Shown: in pieces, positions 21,557 to 33,412 of the stretch
Numbering within the stretch: position 1 is the first letter of the stretch
How the letters are laid out: each line of letters starts with the position of its first letter
Assembly: GCA_950106755.1 (NCBI GenBank)
Contig: OX467082.1
Span: 49,184,588 to 49,248,587 of the forward strand
Direction of reading: 5' to 3'
DNA length: 64,000 nt
DNA from: Climacium dendroides
Taxonomy: Eukaryota; Streptophyta; Bryopsida; Hypnales; Climaciaceae
Notes under the pieces: model-generated
Seen by the model: only the letters and a program-made list of their open reading frames with translations
The model's database searches: none
Told to the model about the DNA's origin: nothing
Translations under genes and position numbers: made by a program

Positions 21557-24500
21557 TTGTCTTTAAACTCCCCGTTGTCGGCACTGTATCTGAACATCCA
21601 CGCTTCACTGCGGGCGCGGACTCTCTTGATGGACTGGTACATGGAGATACAGCAAGGAACTCAGGAACTCAGGGATTCTAAATTTTCCCCTTTGAGCGCA
21701 TAGATTCCCCGCCCGTACTGCACGATCCTATTCTCTCGACACTCAAGATGGAACGGAATTCTATCTTTCTGACAGTGTTCAACAGAAGGAAATCAAACTT
21801 CAATCTTTGCCGACTACGTGAATCTGAAAGGCAGACCCTAGCACTCTCAAGCTACAAGGATCAATGCGTGATTCGCGAACGACTCATGCCATCTAAGCAT
21901 TGACACACTCAAGCTCCGCATGTGAGCTTACGCGCCACACTCAAGCTCCACGTAATGTACTCACGCACTAGACTCACGAATCTCATCAAGCAACACAACT
22001 GGTCAAGGTTACCTTTGCTCGAGCCAGCGCAGCAGGTGGAGCGGGTTCTTGAATGCCTCCATGGCCACGGTTCCTGGTGCTCCTCATCGTCATACTCTGC
22101 AGATCACACGAGAGTTCACTCAGTTCCCACACCTACTCCCGGACCGACTTCGGTAGAATGCAAGAATGTTTGCAAATGGAGGTGCACACCCTCTCAATCA
22201 TCGAGTACAGCTACGATGTGCATGGAGGAGCGCGGAGGACCATGGAATTCCAGATAAGGCTTCAAGAAGGTGAGGTCATCTCCGGAAATGCAGTGGTTTC
22301 TATTTTTATCGCCCGCGTTGTTGGATCCTCGGCGTGCTTCCTTGGTGAAGTCGGCTAATTTCATGCACACTGGATTCCTGAATTGCCTCTACGGTGGACT
22401 AACGTGGATTCATGTAGCCCATGACATTCCAGGCTAGATTGAACGCCCAAACTTATTGATAAGTGATTCCAAATTAGACTGCCAGTTATTTTTGCCGAAC
22501 TTAAGAAATCGGGATCCTGGTTTCACCAAGGTGTATAAGCAGGAGATTCTCACTTACGTCCATTGTGCACTACATTTTTTGAATGAAATCAGGAAGATTG
22601 AACTGAGCCCCAAGAAACTGTGCTCACGAGAATATGTTCAAGAACTTTCACATATTGAATTTTATTTCGACTGGTGCAAATCCGCTCCTCATCGACAATC
22701 CTATTTTCTGTAGTTTACGGTTTTGAAAGTATATTAACTCTTCAAAGTGTAGGGACTAGTCCTCAAGTCATCCCCATATTAGCACCTTGAATACTGTAAG
22801 AGATTTTACAAATTTTTTGTTTTCATTAGTCTCTATAGAGCTTTAGTGAAGACACTTGCCAAAAGAGAATTTCTGCATGTTGAAACACTTACCTTGAATG
22901 CTATACAAAATTCAAGTCACCTTCCATGTGATATAAGAAACAGGGACAAAGAGGGGCACAGGGAGAACGACATTCAAATTGAAAACGACTCTGTTGCCAA
23001 AGCTTTTTCGAATTTCACAAGCCATAGTACCCTAAACTTTGGTCTTCTAAATTCTAGTACGAAAGTTAGTTTCATTCTTTGGAGTTTTTCCATATAGGAA
23101 ATAACAACAAGAACATTCTCGTATTGACAGAAAGAGTGCAATACTAATGTGGTTGAAATTTATAAGTGCGTTAGAACTTACAAGCTGCAGATTCTACTTG
23201 GATTCTACAGGGTGCACTTACAAGGCTATTTTGAAATTGTCATTTGGTCTCTTATAGAAACCCAGTATTGTGTATGTGCATGTCTCCAAGGTCCCTAATT
23301 TTAGCATTTAAAATCTACTCTAGAAAAACCTAACAGTGTTTTTCTTCACGATCATTGTTCTAGATATTTGAGTTACAGTTGTTTCGAATGAAGTCTCTCT
23401 ATTCTTGAACTTCTGTAGCACATCCATGAACCCTGTAGTTACCTCTTCTAAACTATTACTGTGAATTTCAATATACTTGCATGTGATTGCAATCCTTCCA
23501 ACTTTGTTCCATGAACAAACAAGGAGGCCACATGACTCTACAAGCTTTCCTTAGAGGAGTAGAGTGAAGACAGTTCTTTCACTGGAAAGAAACCAAGGGA
23601 GCTAAGTAGTTTTTAAAGAAAACACAAAGATAATGTGCTTACATTTGAGACGTCGATTGTGTTCTTCCTGCATCCAGAGCTCAAACTGTCTGCTGAGGCC
23701 TCTCCAACAAGTTGGACATTTTCACCAGGGGCATCCTCTTGCCCGACGATACTCCCGCTCTCGAACTGCAGAACTCTACGAAGATCTGGAGACGATGTCT
23801 CCCCAGACTTTGGCGCTCCTCATATACCTCTTTTCATCCTCAATCGCTTTAGCTCTCTAGTTGAAGAAAAGTAAAAGGACCCTCGTCTCTTTCTTCTTCG
23901 TGTGGGCCTCATACAAACAACCTCACTAACCTTGCACCCTAGAAGCATGAAGGGAAAAGAGAGGGCATCGCCATTGTCACTCTCAACTATACCACAGAAC
24001 TGAAAACAACCGGAAGACAATGAAAACTAAAGGAATGACATGAAGCCTTATACGTTTGGCCAAGCATTCCTATCAATAGCTACTAAATTTGAATCTACAA
24101 TGACAACACACATGCGAATTTGCTTTGTTTGTGGGCGCCTTTGGTTGTGAAGGACGTCGGCCGTCAAATCCTTTTTTGATAGGTTGGCCCTGACTATAAT
24201 AGGAATGTCAATACACATTAGGGCACCGCCGATTCCATTAAAATTAAACCCTAACAGGGTGAAACTACTTTCACAATGTACAACGTTCACTCTGACAAAG
24301 TACTTGTTCTTCCCTCTAATGGTGTGCCAAAAATCCTTATTAGTGTTGCTCTATTCATGAATTCCTCCCCATTTAATTAACTCTGCCAATTATAGTTGCC
24401 TAGAATTTGAAGGGCTCTTAAACCATGAATTTTAAATTTGGATTTGATTTCATGCAATCTACCCTATAATCTATGAAATAAAGTACCAAGTGCCTTCAAT

Positions 24501-25437
24501 GTTGTTGGATGAATATAAACGAACTTCTTAATGTACCATGTATGCATTTAGTTGCATAGACAATAATCAGTATTATGATATAGGTATTTAAATTGACAAA
24601 ATCAGAACCTTAAAATGAAGGAGGCGTCCAAGGTGAAAATGTAGTTTATAAATTAGCTATGTCATCAAATTATGGTAATAAAAAATTTCTCTATATTGGC
24701 AAAGTTTTTTGTTTAGGAGGTTAGTACCCCGTATTATTAAAGACTAAATTTTCTGTATTGCACATCATCACTAATATTTCGCTGTGCCTTACTTCATGAC
24801 ATCTTCCCAAAAGTAAATTTAATAGCATCCTAGCATAATTATTAATTTCAAGATATGCCATTCATTAATTTAAGGAATAGAATTTGATAGGTGTAATTAT
24901 GCATATTCATGTCATCCTCATTGTGTAAGTTCTTTTTTAAGGAGCGGCTTTAATTACAAAACTAATTTCTATTGAGTGGATTCCAGGATATATTGTCACC
25001 AAAATTTCTTTGTGATTCAATTTCGCCTCTTCATATCAAGCTATATGTGCTAGTGCTTTCTTAAGGAGCATTTCAATTATTAAAGTAATTAATTTTGATT
25101 GGATTCCTAAATGTACTGTTCCCAATATTTATTTGGGAGGCATACTTCTCTACATACTTAGAGTATTCCTTGTGCTTAGCAATCACGTAAGAATTTGAAA
25201 TGACCTTTGAACTAATTAATTTTCTTCAATCTCAACTACCATATCGTTTCAAATTAAATCAAAGATGTTGCAGATACGTGTTAAGATTTTGCTAATCGGT
25301 TTTAACATATGATTGCTATAGGACAAACCAAAGATGCACCACTATCATTGAGAACCCATACCTTTTTGTTCTGGAGCTCATTTTCTTGGTTGCTTGGGCT
25401 TCTCCTTGTTCCTTGACATTCTCCTTTTGCTGCAAAG
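21557..25437. other. Non-coding stretch with one candidate exon
   Basis: No gene can be supported over most of this 3.9 kb, which is increasingly AT-rich toward 25 kb. The only coding-like segment is on the minus strand at about 23870-23643. It reads as an acidic/Ser-rich peptide (GAPKSGETSSPDLRRVLQF) ending at a GTAAGC donor and carries one in-frame TGA near 23826. It could be an upstream exon of the gene ending at 20207. The short open frames around 22.0-22.7 kb look like chance. Confidence 0.35.
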
Positions 25438-25842
25438 ATGGCTTCCATTAGAATAGACGGTTATGATATACCTGTAGTGTTCCCAATTGTTCATGGTGGT
25501 CACGCTAGAGTTCCTAGTCACCTTCTGCACGTCCGTTTTAGGTTCGTAGAAACGTCCATCTACGTTGAGGAGGAGAAAATGTCCAAAACTAGCGAAGTGA
25601 TTCAATCTGTTCCGGTTGTGAGGTCTGACGATGATGGGACGCATTGTTGGTATCTTGGTCTAGGAAATTACAAAGCATACGGACTTCCACTCTCCATGCT
25701 AGGTGCGTCAACAGAAATCTAAAGTTGACAGTCAGATAATTCTACGTGAATATGCCGTCACTACTCACACTATGTCACCTAGTCCGTCGACAAATGTTCC
25801 AAGTGTGCTACATATGCCTTCAAAGCTTCTTGTTGTGAAAGA
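25438..25842 (+). pseudogene. MULE-type transposase gene, 5' part
   Basis: The frame begins MASIRIDGYDIPVVFPIV at 25438 after a pyrimidine tract and AAG. It encodes a compact N-terminal domain of about 90 residues. A frame change near 25715 leads into a linker (SPSTNVPSVLHMPSKLLVVK) that runs to 25842. There the 18 kb transposon interrupts it. The coding frame and sense resume precisely at 43943 with an acidic linker (EEKLDPIIELSSESEGES), so the two pieces were one exon. The N-terminal domain is unassigned; in MULE proteins this position often holds a PB1-like or DUF domain, which is inference. Confidence 0.75.
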
Positions 25843-25869
25843 AAGGCCTTATTCGTTAAATTGAGACAA
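25843..25869 (+). repeat. Left terminal inverted repeat of the 18 kb transposon
   Basis: 27 bp starting AAGGCCTTATTCG; one mismatch to the right end. A further TTTTGAGACTTGG follows within 20 bp, giving repeated TGAGAC words that may serve as transposase contacts. Confidence 0.88.
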
Positions 25870-26353
25870 AATGGTCATTTTGAGACTTGGAAAATTGAAA
25901 ACCAAAGCCCCATTTCACGAAGAGTTGTTGAATTCAATGATAAATAGAACTGTTTTCTCAACATCAATAAGAAGTTGCATCTAAAGGCATAGAAGTGGTG
26001 ATTCAATATGATGACAATCAATTTAATAATGCGATGGTTCTAAAGGTGCTTTTAAGGAAGTTAATCAAGCGAATGAGTTCACTCCAAGTTAAGAAGCTTT
26101 GAGGAACCATGTCATTTGCAATAGACTAGATCATTCATAGTGAAAACAAACGAATCATTGAGTTTATTTATGATTTTTCCAAATCCATGTGAAAACAATA
26201 GAGTTCTTCATAGTTACATGTCGTAGCACATCCTCTGTGTTCTAGTTTCTGTATATTTGCTAATCTATTTATAGTAACTACAATATGTCCGTACATATTC
26301 AATTTCTTTGAGTACTTACAATTCAATTATCATTCTACTCATGGTAAAAATTA

Positions 26354-26580
26354 CACTATAAGAAAACCTTGTTTTAGGTGACATTCAAAAAAACAGCTGA
26401 CGTCAAAGGGAACGAATTTTAGGTGACGTTGAAAAAAACAACCTGTATTTTTCATGTCAATAATGATGTCCAATGGAACATTAATGGAGATAATTGTTGA
26501 CAGAAAAACATAGGTTGTTTTCTTCAACGTCACCTAAAATCCGTTCCCTTAGACATCGAAAATTTTGGTTTCTTCTAGTG
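26354..26580. mobile_element. CACTA-type MITE inside the 18 kb transposon
   Basis: This 227 bp element starts CACTATAAGAAAACC and ends GGTTTCTTCTAGTG, flanked on both sides by TTA. The arms (TTTTAGGTGACGTTGAA against its reverse) pair imperfectly. It is less symmetrical than the MITE at 5142. Terminal CACTA and a 3 bp TSD place it in EnSpm/CACTA. It entered the 18 kb element after that element was in place or in an ancestor copy. Confidence 0.85.
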
Positions 26581-26640
26581 TTAAGAAGCTACAAAATGGA
26601 TGGATTCTAAAACATGTCTGATTTATGTGCACATTTTCTC

Positions 26641-27555
26641 TCACATTTTTTCGGGGAGGTCTGATCCATCAATCTTTGTTGCTTCCATTGCTTGCAACTT
26701 TGCAAGCCCTCGTAGGATATCCTCGCGCCTGGAAGGATAATGCGACCGACCTCGACTATCAAAAGTATCCCAATCATTCAAACTCTGCGTAGCCCTAGCT
26801 TTCCGCTTTGGCCTTCGGATGCTTTCGGGAACCTCCAAAGCAGAATGAGATTTTGGACCTTTGAGGGGCGGCCTTGGTAGAACTGGTTTAGGATTTAGGT
26901 CTAGAACTACAGTCTTGGTAGATTTTGAGCCCATACTTTGTCTTTGCTCTCTGACAATTCTTTGTCGAAGAAGACTATCCGATGACGGCGTTCGCCTTGC
27001 TCCCCAAGACTTCAAATGAGCTGATGGATTACCATCAAACGAAGTTTTACAAAACGAAACAGCCTTCCCGTGAAGTAAAATCTCCTTATCTCCCTTTAGA
27101 AGTGGATCTGATTCCACTCCAACAATGGGGATAGATGCTAACGGAGTTGAAGTTTGAACGTCATCCTCAAGTCGAGGATATCTTACAACGTTGTCGACCG
27201 AGAGCTTTAGTTTCCGACTTGTGGGAGTGCCCATGCACGAAGTTGGTGATGCGGATCGTCCGTGGCTCGAGGACGTGCACTTCAACGGCGACGGAGAACA
27301 GATAGGAGTCCTTCCGGGTCCACGACTCGAGGGGTTGTCCACAACGCCGTCCTCAATATCCCCCTTTGAATAGTCAATGGCAGCCGACGCGGCATCCGCG
27401 GCAGAGCGCAACATGTAGGGCTTAGAGAAGGGAGCCGTTTCACAGCTTCCACCATTGGATTTGGAGTCACTCGATAGTGCCTTTTCCGATCCAGAGAGGA
27501 GGCTCCTTGTGATTTTTTGCTTCACAAGTGATCCCAAAAAGCGAACACCTTCGAC
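26641..27555 (-). CDS. Unknown basic, Ser/Pro-rich protein (transposon cargo)
   Basis: A single open exon of about 300 codons follows an acceptor (TTTAGTGTAG) at 27556 and reads VEGVRFLGSLVKQK at its start. It ends at a TGA at 26641. The protein is Ser/Pro-rich with scattered RTPICSPSPLK-type sites and basic patches (RRPKRKARA). It finishes in a short helical segment (REDILRGLAKLQAMEATK). No known domain is visible, and no in-frame stop. It may be the 3' exon of the phosphatase gene just upstream, although that frame ends at 27768. One copy of the GANTC-centred palindrome lies in its coding sequence at 27163-27182. Confidence 0.5.
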   Translation of the reverse strand, partial: VEGVRFLGSLVKQKITRSLLSGSEKALSSDSKSNGGSCETAPFSKPYMLRSAADAASAAIDYSKGDIEDGVVDNPSSRGPGRTPICSPSPLKCTSSSHGRSASPTSCMGTPTSRKLKLSVDNVVRYPRLEDDVQTSTPLASIPIVGVESDPLLKGDKEILLHGKAVSFCKTSFDGNPSAHLKSWGARRTPSSDSLLRQRIVREQRQSMGSKSTKTVVLDLNPKPVLPRPPLKGPKSHSALEVPESIRRPKRKARATQSLNDWDTFDSRGRSHYPSRREDILRGLAKLQAMEATKIDGSDLPEKM

Positions 27556-27767
27556 CTACACTAAATAATTATTAATAAGCTCAATTCTTGCCTTCCGCAT
27601 CAACCAAATAGCACTTCGAGGGCATACAAATTCTTAAACATTGAGCCAAAAGATGATTTTTTAAAAAAAGGTTTCATATATTAATTACAACGAATGGTCA
27701 TTTACTTGAAATACATAGTACAAAATGCCTGGACCCCTGCATGCTCAATCACACGGAAGTGTAAACT

Positions 27768-28691
27768 CTAAGTCGAAGTGTAAACTCTACGGCGACGCGT
27801 CTCTACACGTAGACCTACTGCGGAAAGCTCGTATGAGCAATTCATGACCTTCGCGGACTCTTTCATGCCCTCAATGATATCTTGGAGGGCATGGTCATCG
27901 GGACCGGGCGGGTCTAACCCAATCCGATTCTCATTGACGTATTGTTGCATCCCGTCGTCCGAACAGTTGGAATGCAACCTCTGGAGCCAAAGGAGCAACT
28001 CGCCCATGAGCACGTCGTCCCTCCGCTTGGAATGACTTCAAGTCTCGAGGAACAAGGCATTCCCATTATCATTGCAAATACTCTTTTCAGGAGAATCATC
28101 AATGAGAAGGGTATTTTGATCGTTAAAGAACGGGCCCTGACTATGAACGGTGAACAGACCATCCTCAATAATCTTCAAGCAGAACACTTTGTTTCTGCGA
28201 TGGAAGAACTTTCCAGGAGCGACTTCTACCTTCGAACACTGCTCCTGCCCTAGTATATCGAAGGGGGCCCTGCAATTGCTGAACAGGTGCCTAGCAATCG
28301 GTTCTGCATTATGCTTCATCATGGTGGACCACACAATGATCCTATGTGCAATTTCCGACACTTGCCGCAAGAATTCCCTGACATTCTGTCTAGGGAATAC
28401 TGCTTTCGATCCGATGACAGTCGGGTACCGATGGCTAAGAACGTTGTCTTCAAGCCTATAAGACTTCAATTTATCAGCAAACGCCCTCAGCATGCTTTGG
28501 CAAAGCACGCCGTTCAGGTCTAAGACAATATTCAGCCATTTTCTCCGCGGCGGAGGCATCAAAGGACGCAAGCTCGTTCGTAAGACCTCTCTTTGCCCCT
28601 CCGGTGCTACTTGATCAAAGCAAAACAAATGAGAATTGGAGTTACCTGAATAAATGCAGAAGTGGGAGAGCCAGCAAGCGGACAGATGCAT
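27768..28691 (-). pseudogene. FCP1/SCP-like HAD phosphatase (transposon cargo)
   Basis: The minus strand encodes an FCP1-homology (NIF) HAD domain. Motif I is IVLDLNGVL, with the nucleophile Asp present and the second Asp replaced by Asn, a form seen in plant FCP-like proteins. Motif II is the RIIVWSTMMKHN block, and the late acidic motif is TLLIDDSPEK. HAD phosphatases of this type remove phosphate from Ser/Thr, classically on the RNA polymerase II C-terminal domain. One in-frame TGA at about 28036 separates 217 residues from a matching tail (RRDDVLMGELLLWLQRL). The second exon starts near 28614 after GATCAAG; 28691 is the first Met upstream and may be a false start. The gene sits between the methyltransferase-like gene and the unknown basic protein, all on the same strand. 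Confidence 0.7.
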
Positions 28692-29103
28692 TTCATTCCA
28701 CTAATTGACTGGGGACTTCCGCGAGGGAGTGCTTTCATTGGTATCGGACGTTGCACATTTCTATGTGTATTGAGTTGAGCATGAACACATGGACAGATCA
28801 GTTCAATTAGACGTCATTGTATACAATCTATTGAAACGCTTATACTTTATTTAAGGTAGATTATAAAATACATGTCAAAATTTCGTTTAAGTATGGGTCG
28901 TCAAGACTGCGCATTGAGGCCTACGCTATACTATTCTACACGCATGTCTCCCACGGACACAGGTTCTGTCCGCGCAATTCATTCAAAAATAGGCAGGCCA
29001 TCCTATCAAGCATCATGAATTTGAATAAGAGTCGGCAGTTCATGCGCACCGCATTCCAAACATCTACATAATAACAAACGACTATCAGATTCTCCACCTT
29101 GGA

Positions 29104-32100
29104 TTAATACTCGGGATTTGAGGAGTTTACCTGCGAAGATCCACCCGCCTGGATGGCATCGTCTTCCTCCTCAGCGGGCTTAGAAGAAGGACCTTTCTCT
29201 TGAAGATCTTCTTCGCCCTCGCCGTAGTCCACCTTCTCCTCCTCTTCATCAAAGGAGGGAGAATGGCGTTCCACAACAACCTCTGCCGACTCATGCACAG
29301 AGGTCTTTTCAATCGAAACTGCCGGGACCTCTGCAACACGATCAGCATCATCGACACGAGGATGATATCCTGCATCGTGCACAACAATTTGTGGCTCCGG
29401 AACAACAACTTCAAATGCTGAAGGGATTGGCGAAGATATCCTTGGCACTTGCGAAGTTGATGTGCATACAACGACATCTTCCGGTGTCACTGCGAGACCA
29501 CCGTCATTATCATTGACACGAGGATGAGGGAGCCCGACAACCAGTTCCTGCACGATTGGTGATGTAGAGACAGGTAGTGGAGGATGTGAAGGCCCAGCCT
29601 GGGATACAACCAAGGGATTTCCAAGTTGTTGACTAGACTGGGATGACAGGAGCTGCTTGAGTTGCTCAAACTGGGCCGATAGATCCGAGATTTGGGCTTG
29701 CGACTTTATCTGCAATTCCATTATTTTTGCATTCGCATCGGCAAACTCTTTGTCCATGGCTGCCCTTGCTGCTATTCGTTCAATTCTTCTGGTCCTCTTC
29801 TCCTCTTCTAGCCTCCAATAGTCCTTCTCCACCTTGATGATGGAACCCATGGGCAAGAGCAGTGGCTTCATTTCCTTCTATTTGGGAGCGCCATCATCGT
29901 TTTCTTCATCGTCATCAGATTCTCGAGGATGATCTGCAACATCATCATCACTGCCCAAGTCAATGAAGGTTGGCAAGCTAGAAACATGGGCATCAACTAT
30001 GAGTTCATCATCCGCCCCAACATTCTCCTCCGCCCTTGCTCGGCCAACATCCCCAACATTTTCAGTCCTCCTTGCGTCGTCCTCCATCATCTTGTCAAAT
30101 TCCGTATCTGATTCAATATCCTCGACGATATGACGCGCAATAGGATCCACACCCGCGAGTGCCTATGATTCATTACAAGGAGGTTGGGCAGGTTCATTCT
30201 TGTCAGACACACCAAACACGTCTACCAATCCAAGAGAGGAAGGTTGGATGATCAAATTCTCAGAGGTGACGGGATCAGTAGTTGGATCCAGAGTTGGCAT
30301 CGACACCAAGGATAACCACGCACGCATTTGGAACGTATTTGTTCCGAACTCGTTTATTCTGTCCAATCCCGGATCGGAGCTAACGAGGTCTTCAATCTGC
30401 ACTCGATTTTTTGTCACGGAGGTCCCAACAGATGATTCCAGTGTCATGGGAGGCGACGAAGGCGAGTCAGACAACACCATGATGGGTCCACAACGAGGGG
30501 GTTGGACATACGTGAGCGAGTACGGCGAGTTTGAATGCATGAAGTCATTCTTGTCGAGTTTATCTGCAAAGTATGATATACTTCTATATCCCTTTGCATC
30601 GTGCTTGTCGACGAAACCATAGAAAAATGCCCCAAACATCTGAATCAAGAGAAGAGGATATCAGTGAGTCATAGGGGAGCAACGAGAGGTTATCGTCGTG
30701 TCGAGGATAACAAGAGCATCCTACATCCTCTGTTTTGTATGAAGAGCAAAGAGAAGAATATGATAGGATAACAGACTATACAAAATAGCTAATTATCGTT
30801 GAGTCGAGGGTAACTGTGACAATTGCTCAATAGATTTCATGAACTACACTAGCCTAACAAATCCACTCCGCAAATTGACCATTATCCTCGAGTCAATGAT
30901 AGTAAATGACAATGTTAACGTGACATACCTTTGCAGCAAGCATGAGCTTGACTCCGGTATAAATTCCAAGCACGTTCTCGCCAGGGACTGCAAATGCTTG
31001 AAGGATCTCGAAATAGAACTCCATTCGGAGTTCAGTGGGGTGAATTCTCCACTTGCATTCTGTGTTCCTGTGCGCATCCTTGTAATAAGGACAAGTTCCC
31101 GAAGGCACTCGATACTCTGGCTTCATGAAATCCCGTACAGATGAAGCAAATTCATTCTCTTTCTTGAAGAGGAAGAGAAGAGGCACATCTGGAGCGGCGC
31201 CTCGGTTCGTCACGTTGTTGAGCATTTCCGCTTTGTATGGGATGTACTTGGACTTCAATATGTCATACTCTGCCATGTTCAAGTCAGCGAAGCTAACAGC
31301 CACACTCACATCCTCACTGTCACGTAATATGAAAAGCCAAACGTTGGCTGCACTCATACTTGGCTCCAGCTTGTCGTCCAAGAAGTCCAGAAATGGGTCT
31401 ATGGCTGCCTCGATTGCTCAGGGTTTTGATCGAGGGACTTCTCTAGTGTCAACCACTGCAAGATTCACCTCTCGACAGCAGTAAGTGAATCGGTTAGTGG
31501 TGACAAGCGCCTTCGCCGAGACATCCATTCCACGTATCTCCACTCCACCGCTCAATTCAGGAAGACTGTATTTCAGCTTCATGAAGCAATTGTACATGTG
31601 CAGAACGTCTGGGAATTCTTTTCCTAGGTCCGACACCCGCTTTAGCCATGCATCATTCCGTAAACGCCTCTTGAAGTAGTCGGCCTTGATATGTGAAAGG
31701 AGGAAATCCCATGTAGCAGATGAGAATGGATGGCGAGACTTCCAAGACCTCCACCGGTCATCAATTATGTCCTTCCGGCTGTCTAGAAGCTTTAAGTCAG
31801 GTTTGATGCTCATCAAGCCCTGAATCACAATTTTTTTCCTTTTCCTTCGCTCAGTCCAGTCCGTACTTGTCATATTGTCCACTGCTAACACCCTCATTTT
31901 TGAAACTGAAAGCTTGGGATATGGTGCAGCCCGACCAGGAGTTATCCCAAGCAGATGCTGTGCCTGTTTTCCGAAATCCTGGTCAGTGAAATGGCCAGCA
32001 TGTTTAAAGAATTCCCTTCGTAATCTAGCAAGCTTCAACTTGTACCCTTTATTTTCCTTATACATTTTAACGGTAGCTGGGTCAATGAGCTCGCCTTCAC

Positions 32101-33296
32101 CATGCTTTGTCAGAAAGAGTTTCCAATGATCCCACAACTCGTCCGAGAGGGTTATTATCTAGATTTCGTTCTTGAGGTCCGACGGCCCCCTTATTATTGC
32201 ACCGTCTCCTTTAGGATTAATATTCTGGAAATGATCTACAACTGCATCGGTAAAGCTCTGCAAAAGAGGTGATGGAGAAATAAGGGAAGAGAGAAAGAAT
32301 GTTTAAATAAAAACATTGAATCCATGATGAAATTGAGTTATAATTATAATTCCAAATGCTGACCAATGAATACAAGACTGAAAGAATTCAATGTAGTCAT
32401 GTAGCAGGTATCGTCGAGTCGACGATGATGGTATATTCTCGCTCACCTTGTAGTTCAGTGGACTGTACACAGCCTTGTTCTGTCGCACCACATGATCGGT
32501 CACTTCAAGAGTGGGACGCTTGCAAGCAATCCAGATGTTTCTACAGCTGATTATCTGATTCCCCCACGTTGGCTGCGCATGATCTAGGTGGTGTAGGGCT
32601 AGGATTAATGCAATCCTGAGTTTGAGTCTCGGGTAGGGGTTGACTAGGTTGTGTCCCCCTACTTCTTCCTCCTCCGCTTCCAGATGACATGGTCCACTTT
32701 CCAATCGATTCGCGTTGTTGAATATTACGTATTTGACCTCCTACAGTCGGAGGAGCTTGAACGTTTGACAAAGCGTACCTATCCAATGTCTGGAAGATCA
32801 GGCTCAGCTTGGTTGCAGTAGCTTTGGCGGTCCCGGTTTTCCATGGAAGGTATCCACTATCTATAAACTGTTGATTGAGGGACTCCATTTCAGAGCCCTC
32901 CAATAATGTCATGAGGTTCTCAAGGTCAAACTCTGCCTAATTTGAGTTGACATTCAGCACTATTGAGTGACAATGTTTTCCAGCTTTTCCACCGTCATCT
33001 ACCTCACGTAGAACGATCACAACATAGTTGTTGTGGTGAGCATCTATGAATATCACCTTTTCATTCAAATTCCACACAAGGTAACCCGGCTGCCCGGAGA
33101 CTTTGTACCGGAGAAAGACGTAGTCTTTCCATTGGTTCACACCAAAACTCCAGCTTGCAATATGCGATTTAAGCTGGAATAGTTTTCCGTAGCTATCCTC
33201 CATTTCCGAAATGAAGGGTCCATCTTCGACAGGATTGACGAAGGGTTCTAGGTGGTGCTTTGTCACTGAATAGTCTTATGCGTCCTCCGAATCCAT
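29104..33296 (-). pseudogene. Second amino-methyltransferase-like gene (transposon cargo)
   Basis: The start at 33296 follows an acceptor-like AG. A first domain at 33.3-32.5 kb (KHHLEPFVNPVEDGP, then GYLVWNLNEKVIFIDAHHN) is unassigned. A large exon at 32258-30930 holds a helical domain. It then has motif IV-like EVNLAVVDTREVP, a long insert, and at its end motif I-like PGENVLGIYTGVKLMLAAK. The next exon continues FGAFFYGFVDKHDAKGY. This is the beta-class order, and the spacing FxxIL..PGE.VL..G resembles N4/N6 DNA methyltransferases. As in the 15.7-20 kb gene, the DPPY box is missing and a D-x-x-E stands there. The C-terminus (29871-29500) is a Lys/Arg coiled coil. Stops that look like former Gln or Arg codons occur at 33283, 32938, 32160, 31418, 30163 and 29878. 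A frame change lies near 32560. Confidence 0.6.
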
Positions 33297-33412
33297 TCTC
33301 AGGTCCTGTCAACAGATGTGCATGATTGGCATTTAGTTTCAGGTATCTACACTCAATTTCCAAAGGACGTCCTATTTATGTGTTGTAGTAATAATCGTTG
33401 AATTGGACATAG

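Noticed and set aside
22053..22713. Plus-strand frames of 85-110 codons at 22 kb
   Set aside because: No recognisable domain, no splice sites matching neighbours and no relative in the window; likely chance frames.
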